Under the pieces are notes generated by a model. It did not search any database and was not told the origin of the DNA. It saw only the letters and a program-made list of their open reading frames with translations. Shown one piece after another: positions 51,418-59,132 of a stretch of DNA of 64,000 nt. Origin of the DNA: Acanthornis magna. Its lineage: Eukaryota > Chordata > Aves > Passeriformes > Acanthizidae. The translations under genes were made by a program, and so were the position numbers. Each line of letters starts with the position of its first letter. Position 1 is the stretch's first letter. Where the stretch lies: NCBI GenBank assembly GCA_036785705.1, contig JAWUZG010000001.1, positions 6,324,001 through 6,388,000 of the forward strand. Reading direction: 5' to 3'.

Positions 51418-51480
51418 CGGGGCGGGGGCGGCGGTGCCTTTAAAGGCCGGGGCGCGGGGCGGGCCCGGAGCGCGGGGGGA
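51418..51480 (+). promoter_or_regulatory. GC-box cluster with G-quadruplex potential
   Basis: Several GGGCGGG-type Sp1/KLF sites and four or more runs of three or more G lie within about 60 bases on the + strand, split by the single TTTAAA. Four-run combinations (GGGG, GGGG, GGG, GGGGGG) are compatible with a G-quadruplex with one longer loop. Binding and folding are inference. Confidence 0.5.
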
Positions 51481-51494
51481 GCCGCCCGCCCGGA

Positions 51495-51502
51495 GCATGC
51501 GC
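51495..51502. promoter_or_regulatory. NRF-1-like core GCATGCGC
   Basis: GCATGCGC fits the core of the NRF-1 palindrome (full form close to TGCGCATGCGCA), with a further TGCGC repeat just downstream. It also contains the upstream ATG at 51,497. NRF-1 sites are common in CpG-island promoters near the transcription start; occupancy here is unproven. Confidence 0.4.
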
Positions 51503-51856
51503 TGCGCTGCGCCGGGCGGCGGAGCGCGGCGGGCGGCACCGCCGCACTCCCCCGGCAGCCGCGGCGGCAGCCAGCGAGCCCCAGCCCGGCCCGGGCGCTG
51601 CCGCCGCGCGGGGCCGTGGTGGCGGCCGCGGAGCCCTGAGCGCCCGCGGGGGAGCGGCGCTGCGAGCCGCCCCCCAGCCCGGTCTGTGCCCGGCGGGAGA
51701 GGCGGCGAGCCGCGGCGGCCATGGGCAACGAGGCGAGCCTGGAAGGAGGCGAAGGGATGGGCACTTTCCCCGAAGGGGCGGCTGCAGCCGGGGATGGCGG
51801 CGGCTCCGCGGCCCCCTTGCAGAGCCTGGTCCCGGCCGGGGTGGAGGCGGACCTGA
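51497..51856 (+). other. Upstream ORF overlapping the PCLO start codon
   Basis: An ATG at 51,497 (A at -3, C at +4, an adequate context) opens a 119-codon frame that is out of frame with PCLO, passes over the PCLO ATG at 51,721 and stops at a TGA at 51,854-51,856. If transcription starts upstream of 51,497, ribosomes translating it could not reinitiate at the PCLO ATG, so it would lower PCLO translation. The peptide is Arg/Ala/Pro-rich, as GC-rich sequence dictates, and I do not propose a function for it. Confidence 0.35.
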
Positions 51857-51962
51857 GCCAGCTGAGCGAGGAGGAGAGGAGGCAGATCGCCGCTGTCATG
51901 TCAAGGGCGCAGGGGCTGCCCAGAGGGAACCTCGCCGGCGCGGAGCCGCCTCCCATGCAAAG
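51721..51962 (+). CDS. PCLO: Piccolo, coding exon 1 (residues 1-80 and part of 81)
   Basis: Piccolo is the giant (about 5,000-residue in mammals) scaffold of the cytomatrix at the presynaptic active zone; it organises synaptic-vesicle clusters, actin and release-site proteins together with Bassoon. This exon encodes the conserved N-terminus: MGNEASLEGGEG, then a variable Ala/Gly stretch, then GVEADLSQLSEEERRQIAAVM and SRAQGLPRG, which closely match vertebrate Piccolo. The first ATG with a strong Kozak context starts exactly at that N-terminus. Gly2 followed by Ser6 fits an N-myristoylation signal, a modification known for Bassoon. Homology with mammalian Piccolo (…MHRKQELD) places the exon end after AG of the Arg81 codon, giving MQR-HPEPD across the junction. 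The following bases are GC rather than GT (see intron 1). A GTCAAG at 51,900 is an in-frame alternative donor but would delete conserved residues. Confidence 0.95.
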
Positions 51963-52775
51963 GCATGCACGGAAAATCTCCCTTCTCCCGCTCCTCCCTT
52001 CCCCCTTCTCCGTCTCCTCGCGGTGGGGCGGGGGGCGAGTCGCAATACGATCCGGGCCCGCTGCACCCGGAGCCGGCTTTCTATTTTGCTGGCAGAGGGA
52101 GGGAAGGGGTGGCTGCACGGGCGCGGGCACCAGGACGGAGCCTGCACCCTCTGGCTTTTCCCACTACAGTGGTCTCTGCTAATAACGGCGGTCCCCGGTT
52201 CCGTGGGCTGCGCCCTCCTTTCCTCCCTTGCTCTGATCTGGAGCACGGGCAGTTTCTGTATCTGGGGCGGGGAGAGATGTGCAGACACCGTTCTGGTTTT
52301 TTGTGTGCGGGTGTGTGCTTTACGGGGCTGGATGCCCCACAGATCCGGTAGTAGCGAGGGAAGCTCTCCCCCGGGGCGGATGGGTTCTGCAAGCATCTGG
52401 AGACAGAATCTTGTTGAATCTTCCAAAGCTGTTGGGCATAATGCATTTGCTGGCTGTTACTCTGCCAGTTCTGAACCTCTACAACTATCATTTGGCTTCA
52501 TTAAATAGTCATGGATTGAGGAGGTCTGTTTCAGTCTATTTTTTCTCCCTTATTTTCCTTCTCGATTTTTTTGTCCTTTTTTGTTGGAAGGAGAGAGGTC
52601 AAATAATAGATTCAATTGATTGCCACGGCATTCAGTGCTCTGGACAGTCATGGCTTTGCCTCACTGTGCCTCTGCGAAGGCTGGGGGAATTTCCTTCCCC
52701 CTTCTTTCCCTGCCCCTCGGCGAATTCACAGCCCGACGTGCAACAAGCCTGCCCTCCGCCCGGCTTCTCGGGGCT

Positions 52776-52924
52776 GTCGCTGTCCGCGGTCCAGAGCCAC
52801 CAGCCCTGCCCGGCCCCGTGTCTCTGTCCGTGGTCCCGAGCCACCAGCCCTGCCCGGCCCCGTGTCTCTGTCCGTGGTCCCGAGCCACCAGCCCTGCCCG
52901 GCCCCGTGTCGCTGTCCGCGGTGC
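52776..52924 (+). repeat. 44-bp GC-rich minisatellite in PCLO intron 1
   Basis: About 3.3 copies of a 44-bp unit containing AGCCACCAGCCCTGCCCGGC and CCCGTGTCTCTGTCCGTGGT. Copies begin at 52,795, 52,839 and 52,883 (AGCCACCAG), and the CTGTCCGYGGT core recurs at 52,779, 52,823, 52,867 and 52,911. Because 44 is not a multiple of three, the same peptides appear in successive frames, and long frames cross it on both strands. The two middle copies are identical over most of their length, which suggests recent duplication. Confidence 0.93.
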
Positions 52925-52928
52925 TGGA
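52908..52928 (-). promoter_or_regulatory. RE1/NRSE-like site (REST silencer motif)
   Basis: Read on the minus strand, CCAGCACC, two spacer bases, then GGACAGCG match the canonical 21-bp RE1 (TTCAGCACC-NN-GGACAGCGCC) at about 18 of 21 positions, with both half-sites in the normal spacing. REST represses neuronal genes in non-neuronal cells through such sites, and PCLO is a neuronal gene, so position (about 950 bases into intron 1) and gene identity fit. The three earlier minisatellite copies keep the GGACAG half but have lost the CAGCACC half. Binding is inferred, not shown. Confidence 0.65.
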
Positions 52929-53919
52929 CCTCCTCCCGGCCCGGCCCGTCATCCAAGGCCGGCGCCGCTGTTGCTCTCCGACTCCGGGGCTGGGTGTGTT
53001 GTTTGTCTTGAAGGAGGAAGCTGAAAGGAGCCTCCTCGATTAACTGTTTCACGGTGCATTGACCTCACCCCACATAAATGCATAGTCAGTTTATATAATA
53101 TCAGGTTTATATAAGTGAATTCTAGAAGAGAGGCAGGGAGGGTGGGACTAAATTAATTCTTGGGCAAATTACTGGAGTCACTGAGATTATATCTGAGATG
53201 ATGGTCACCATTTTTTAAAACTGGAAGTCAAATCTTCCTATTTCATGTCTTGCTAAATTATTGATCAGGCATTACCGCTGTGTGTAAAATAAAATTTTCC
53301 ATTCAATTTAGGTTTCTGCCCATCTTCTATAGATGTTAATGAGGAAAAGAAATATTCTTTAGTTCTGTGAAACTAAGGTCAAAATTCCCTTTTGTATAAC
53401 CATCTATGAACAAAGACACAAGTACTTTGAAACTTTTGTTTCCTTGCTAATATTCTAATAAAAAGTAAGATAAATGCTCTTGGAAGACTTTAGAATAGGC
53501 TGAACTCTTTGCAATGTGAATATCTCTGCATTTATAAATGGCTGCTTTCCTACAAACATATTTATATCAGAAGCTACTTTGATCTTGTTACCATGCCACA
53601 CTTCCACCCTCTATTTAAAGTAAAGACACTCTAAATTTGTGAATTACAGCCTTTACCTTATGTCAGAATTTCAGCTTTGACTATTATAGCAGTTCTCATC
53701 ATAGTATCTTCATGCCTGTCCCACTGTAATGAAGTTACTACTTGTCTTGTCTCTTGGTTTGTGGCTTTGTTTGCTCCTCTTGCCCACCTCTATTTGCTAT
53801 TGAGATCTACCAAGAATGGTAGGGGTAATTATCAAGAACCTGATACAAACAAAACCCTTGGAGTAAGACTCTTCTAAGGATTAAAGATCACCGTCTTCCA
53901 GATTAAAACTGGAACTAGA

Positions 53920-53963
53920 TTTTTTTTGTTTGTTTTTTTGTTTGTTTTTTTGTTTGTTTTTTT
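53920..53963. repeat. (GTTTGTTTTTTT)n, 12-bp simple repeat
   Basis: Three tandem copies of GTTTGTTTTTTT following a T run, inside PCLO intron 1. Confidence 0.9.
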
Positions 53964-55805
53964 ACAGCTCAAATGTTAAGTGTGATCAAAAGAGGAATTC
54001 TGGCTTCTGTTCATATAGCTTTGCATTATAGCAGTGTCCTTATTGTAGCATCTGTTAATTTTTAACATGTTGACTGGATTTTGCCTTCGTGATTTCCATT
54101 ACAACACTAGAGATTAATAATTATTTCCTACTCTAAATGCTTTCATTCCTGCTCCCAAAGTAACCCTAGTCTTAAAGTGTATAAATTCCTCATGACTGAT
54201 GGTATCCTGGAGTAACAATTTTTGCAAATACAGACTTTTTAATAGTAAGTAATGTATATGCCAGATAACATAGCTGCACCTTTACCACCTCTAAATGAAT
54301 GTTGTACCTTCTAGAATTTCTGTAGACTTTAGCTTTTAAGTCTTGTGAATTTTAATATAAGCATTTAGACCTAGAGCACCTAAAGTTAACTGCCTATTCA
54401 GATGTACCTTCTATTTTTTTTTTAATGTTTTTTTCTTGAGGTTCCAGTCAGATGTTTAGGATCTGTGGAAATCTTTCTATCCTATTTCAATTACCAGTCT
54501 TCAGAAAATTCATGGTTGGGAAATTTATCTGAAACAAACACAGTCAATTTGTAAGGAAGTTCCATTTGTTCTAGCTTCATCAAATGACTCTGTAACTGTG
54601 CCAGTGTCCACTTGCTGAGGAATTGTTCTATATCTGAAAGGATTAGATGCTCAACTGAATATTTGATCATGTAATACAGCTGCTTGGTTTTTTTTGGTTT
54701 TTTTTGTTGTTTTTTTTTCCTCCCAGTTGATTAAGTTGGTCACCATAGATATCAATTAAAAAAATAAAGAAGCTTCATTTTGATAGGAAATGCCAAGAAA
54801 TCTTGCTGAGTATCACACTTCTGAAGTATATTTATGGTGTATTTTCCAGAAAAAAATATATTTTTTTTAGTGTCTTTGTTCTATTGACCAAAAAAAAGAG
54901 TCAGCCACTAGGGTATGTGTAAGCTCATACATATCTTGCCTGTAAATAAGAAAAGATCTAACTGTTGTTGAGTTACATTGTTATAGCATTTGTCTTTGAA
55001 ACTATTTATACTTATGAATGGGGAAAAGGCATGCCTTCTTAGTAGGTGTTTATGGTTATGGAACTCAAGAACTAGACCAATAGCCTTTTTGTTAAGTCTC
55101 TGCTTACTCCAAAGTAAGCTTTGATTTGGCTGTAATATGTAAATGAATAGAGATGAGTTCCATGAATCAAGACCAAAATGAGGGGAAACACAGCAGCACA
55201 AAGAAAAGCATTATGTGAGGGAGAATGGAATTATTTTGTTTGTTGGCCCTGCTTTGAAGGCTTTAAAACAATTGTGGGTTTTTCATGATTCAAATGGTTC
55301 AAAAGTTAGAAAATTCTTGTCAAATAAAGACAAGATTTAGTTTGAGGGTTCTGATTCTTCAGTTCAATTAAAATTTTCAATGTCAGTCTGTAGCTGGCTG
55401 TAAAATGGTTGTAGAAAAGAAGGCTTCAACTCTCAGGTAGCTCCAACTAAATGGAGCAAGTCCTGGCTTTTGACAGAAGTAACGTTTCTCAAGAAGCTTG
55501 TCTTTTCAAGGCTTTTTCTTCCACTAGTTAACCACGCTCTGTCTCCATTGCTTAGAAACATTGTTATGTACAAAGGCAAGACAACTCAGGTCTTCAGAAT
55601 ACACCAGGAGCCTTGAAGAGAATCACCTGAATTTATTTCCTAGATTCATGGGTTTTAATCTCATTTCAGGTCCAGATATATGATCAGGTGGAAATTTATG
55701 GAAAACATTATTTGAGAAAAATGCAAGCTGGAGCAAAATTCTGTTCCAGTACGGATTCACAGTTACTTTTTCTTGCTAATGGCCAAGTTAAATTTCTAAA
55801 AATAT

Positions 55806-55848
55806 TGGGGGTTTTTTTGCTTGTTTTTTTGTTTTGTTTTGGTTTTTT
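55806..55848. repeat. T/G-rich simple tract
   Basis: GGGGGTTTTTTTGCTTGTTT and following T/G-rich sequence within intron 1; low complexity, no other signal. Confidence 0.75.
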
Positions 55849-56700
55849 CTATCCCCTCTCTCTTTACGCTGTAGAGTTTGGGCATGGTGCTCTATTTCCA
55901 GACCAGAATTTCAGAATTTCCAGAATTTCAATGGTACTGTGGATTTATTTTTTCCCCCTCTCCCTTTTCACTCTTTATCATTGTTGAATGAACCCTTCCA
56001 AGAATTTGAGCATTTGCAAACACGAATGCTGGAAGTGTACCAGACTGCTGCTAATAGACTAGTTGAAATGTGTTCATACGGTAAGCAGTGCCTCTTCAGA
56101 TAAACCTAGGGTGCTTATCTAAATAACAAGAAACAGAACTGCAGGTAGACCTACCTAGTTGCTAATGAGAGTATAAAATTGCTCTTTTAACAAGCAAAAA
56201 TGCCAAATATTTGGAAGAATTAGTTATCATTGGGCTTTTCTGAACTGTCTTCTTTATGAGTTAATCAATGTTCAGTGACGCCAATGGAAAAACACCTACT
56301 CACTTCAGTGGGTTGCACATTAAGGTCATAAACTTCCAAGTATTGCGGTCAATATGTACACAGGAATGGGAAAGGATACATGGAATTGTGGAAGGCTGGA
56401 AAGAGTTTGTCATTAATTGTTAATACTTTAACAAGTATTACTTGTGGAAATTTTTAATTAACAGAAAAAGTCAGATACAAGATTACAAGAATCCCATGAT
56501 GTGAGAATTAAACACTCAGAAATGTCTACCACTTAGCTTTGTCCTTTTGTATTGCCATTGGTAGCCATGTAATAGAAACTAAATATTAAGCAGAAATACT
56601 GGTAAACGCATGGTGACATTAACAATGTAAAATATATTTTTAATGTGGTTACTGTAGATGGTTCTGCAGACTTCTGAAAAAACTCTTTTTAAAATTGTGC

Positions 56701-56724
56701 ATTTATTTATTTATTTATTTATTA
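56701..56724. repeat. (ATTT)n microsatellite
   Basis: About six ATTT units in PCLO intron 1. Confidence 0.95.
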
Positions 56725-57895
56725 GTCAAGGAAGGCAATTAAATATAATAAGTGATTGTTTATTTTGCTCATGAATACCCAAGAAGAAATGTCATGTCTG
56801 GAAAACTAAGATCACAGTTGACTGGTTCTCTCAAAGTGAAAAGTGAGAGTTTTATATTTGCAACATTTCTGTGACACTGAAGAGAACACTGTATCTTCCA
56901 GCAGAAGCTCAGTGATAGCACTGAATAGAATATTTTATTACATCCCTGAGCATTAGCAGCAAAACCAATATTATTTCCCCCAGCTACAGCCAAGAATAGC
57001 AACAAGTAGAATACTGTGCCACATATGAAGCCATGGTCTTGGTTTTGGTTCCTACATTCTTAGTTTCATTTTCTCCTGTATGAACATACAGCAAAATATT
57101 GTTGCAAGGATTTTTCTCGATTCTCTAATTTTTTTTGGGATTTATTTTTTTTGTAATACTGGGCAGTGTTGGGATGGAATTTTTGGGATGACTCTGAGAA
57201 GGAGTATGGTAGCTACTTGCAAAGAAGGAAAAAAGGGTTCAGGGCTAGCTGTGAACTGACATCTGTTTTATCTGAGGGAGAACTCTTCTGATTTGTAAGT
57301 GGATGGGTGCCAAAATAAATACTTGACAAAGAAGCATGTACTCCTTAACATACATGAATTTTAGGAGTTTAAGTCCCTGCTGCTTATTAAATTGTAAATA
57401 TATCCAAATTTTGTACAAGTAACCAGAACACAAGTACATAAGCATTTTGCATTGTGCATTGTTTTCTTGTATGGCTGTTCTTTCATCTAATTTTGACACT
57501 TCTGTTTCTTTTAGTCTTCTGTATGCCTGTTTTTGTATCCCAAGGGGCAGGGTGGAGAGTTAATCATTTGGATATAGATATAATAGGAAGTTTTAGCTTT
57601 GAATTCTTCAGAATTCTGAAAAAAGGGGTACTTGGGAAAATGTTACTGTATTACATTATTTTCTAAAGAATTAAATAATGTATGACTGAATACTTGTATA
57701 AGCCTTTAAAGAACAGTGATTATTTAACTAATATGTACACTCACCTTGTTATAAGCCTTGGTCTTGAAAACACTTAAGCACTGAGAAACTTCCCAGCACT
57801 ACCAATGCACTTCTAGGGTTACTGATAAATCTTGTTTTATCTAATTTTTCTAGTATTATGCATTATTTTAATTTTATTGCATTTTCTCTCTGCAG

Positions 57896-59132
57896 ACATC
57901 CTGAACCTGATACAAGCCACCATCCCAGACAACCAGGTAAGCCTCCAGATCCAGGACCACCAGGTTTAAGTAAAAGCAGAACAGTAGATGTGCTGAAGAC
58001 AGAACAACGGGCACCTGGACGGAGCCCTTCTACTCTTAGCCTCCGGGAATCAAAGTCCAGGACTGATTTTAAAGAAGATCAGAAGCCAAGTATGATGCCC
58101 AGTTTTCTCTCAGAAGCCAGTCCATTCAGTGCAGTCACTTCAGTTGTGAACAAATTCAATCCCTTTGATTTGATATCGGATTCAGATACAACCCATGAAG
58201 AAGCCAGTAAGAAACAAAAAGTTCCCCCAAAAGAGCAAGGGAAACCTGAGGAGCAGAGGAGCCCTGCGAAACATCCAACTCAGCCACAGCCTCCGAAGCC
58301 AGCTGGTCAACAACAAGGACCTGTCAGACAAACTGAGTCTTCCAAGCCAGTGCCTCAGCAGCAGCCTGGGGAACCAAAGCAAGTTCAGAAACCAGGCCAT
58401 GGCCAACCAGCAGATGCTAAGCAAGAGCAAGCAAAACAACCGCCCCAGCCACGGGGACCACAAAAATCTCAGCCACAACCATCAGAACCAATGAAACCAG
58501 TTCAACAAACTTCTGCAAAACCTTCATCAGGCCCAACAAAACCATCCCCACAGCAACCAGACAGTGCTAAAACGACGTCCCAAGCACCACCTCCCACAAA
58601 ACCACCATCACAGCAGCCAGGACCTGCGAAACAACCATCGCAACAGCCTGCACGGCAAGGAGGTCCTGTAAAGCCATCTTCCCAGCAGGCAGGGCCTCCA
58701 AAACAGCCTCCTCAGCAACCTGGACCTGAAAAGCCATCTGCTCAGCAAACAGGACCTGCAAAACAGCCACCACAGCCTGGATCTGGGAAGCCACCTCCGC
58801 AGCAAACAGGGCTTGTAAAACAAGTGCCACCACAGGCAGGGCCTATGAAACCACCATCTCAGACTGCAGGGCCCGCAAAGCCCCCGGCACAACAACCAGG
58901 ACCTACAAAACCACCCGGCCAGCAACCAGGGCCTGAGAAACCCCCGCAGCAAAAGCAAGCTGGTGCAAGCCAACCCCCCGAGTCCGCCCCAAAGAAAACC
59001 TTCTGTCCTCTTTGTACGACCACCGAGCTGCTGCTGCACACTCCTGAAAAGGCCAACTACAACACGTGCACCCAGTGTCACACTGTAGTCTGCAGCCTGT
59101 GTGGATTCAATCCTAATCCTCATATCACAGAG
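57896..59132 (+). CDS. PCLO: Piccolo, coding exon 2 (residues 81-493)
   Basis: The exon is bounded by CTCTCTGCAG and a strong donor GAG-GTGAGT (phase 0). It continues Piccolo with [20 protein letters not shown], then the conserved [16 protein letters not shown] and [16 protein letters not shown] (about residues 164-178). Residues 294-436 hold about 14 degenerate ten-residue repeats of the type P-x-K-P-P-x-Q-Q-P-G, the Pro/Gln-rich region known from mammalian Piccolo. The exon ends inside the first Piccolo/Bassoon zinc finger: Cys451, 454, 472, 475, 480 and 483 are present (CPLC, CTQC, CSLC), followed by [10 protein letters not shown]. The last cysteine pair of the family (CLNC type) must lie in exon 3, beyond the window. 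In mammals this zinc finger binds the Rab-associated protein PRA1. The open frame starts before the splice site and continues 14 codons past the donor; neither extension is part of the protein. Long minus-strand frames over it (183, 98 and 88 codons) are shadows. Confidence 0.96.
58524..58962 (+). repeat. PCLO: Coding 30-bp degenerate repeat, PxKPPxQQPG
   Basis: Within exon 2 about 14 units of roughly 30 bases, with small insertions and one short unit, encode the Pro/Lys/Gln decapeptide repeat. Codon-level divergence between units (CCA/CCT/CCG/CCC for Pro, CAG/CAA for Gln) shows an old array with selection on the protein rather than a recent DNA expansion. Unit number varies between vertebrate Piccolo proteins, so copy number here is likely to be lineage-specific. 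Confidence 0.88.

Larger units (their letters stand above)
51290..51720 (+). promoter_or_regulatory. PCLO: PCLO CpG-island promoter and 5' leader
   Basis: Base composition changes sharply here to very GC- and CpG-rich, continuing to about 52,420 through exon 1 and the start of intron 1. GC boxes (GGGGCGGGG, GGGGCGGG) lie at about 51,418-51,472. A TTTAAA at 51,439-51,444 is the only TATA-like string, and GCATGCGC at 51,495-51,502 resembles an NRF-1 core. Such dispersed CpG promoters usually start transcription at several points, so the transcription start cannot be fixed; somewhere between 51,330 and 51,560 is plausible. The start codon context is GGCGGCCATGG, with G at -3 and +4, a good Kozak match. 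Confidence 0.75.
51963..57895 (+). other. PCLO: PCLO intron 1, apparently GC-AG
   Basis: The intron is 5,933 bp. Its 5' end reads AAAG then GCATGC; its 3' end is a good acceptor with pyrimidines (TTTTCTCTCTGCAG). The exon phases agree (two bases plus one, Arg81). The first 450 bases belong to the CpG island. Contents are a 44-bp minisatellite with an RE1-like site (52,776-52,930), AT-rich DNA with T-rich simple repeats at 53,920-53,963, 54,687-54,720 and 55,806-55,848, and an (ATTT)n run at 56,701-56,724. No internal exon is recognised. The open frames over 51,965-53,052, up to 254 codons, are GC-rich artefacts. Confidence 0.85.

Noticed and set aside
51439..51444. TTTAAA as a true TATA box
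   Set aside because: A single TATA-like string in a GC-rich CpG island is weak evidence. The transcription start cannot be set from sequence, so it is mentioned but not called as a separate feature.
51198..52130. 310-codon minus-strand open frame across the PCLO promoter and exon 1
   Set aside because: It lies in a CpG island where stop codons are rare. The product is Ala/Pro/Arg-rich low complexity, and it overlaps the real PCLO exon and CR1 tail.
52776..52924. CRISPR-like regular spacing (44-bp period)
   Set aside because: The units are contiguous tandem copies without unique spacers, in a vertebrate intron. It is a minisatellite.
52279..53043. 254-codon + strand open frame in intron 1
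   Set aside because: It spans the 44-bp minisatellite and GC-rich intron sequence. The repeated QPCPAPC/SPARPRV peptides come from repeat copies read in different frames; there is no family match.
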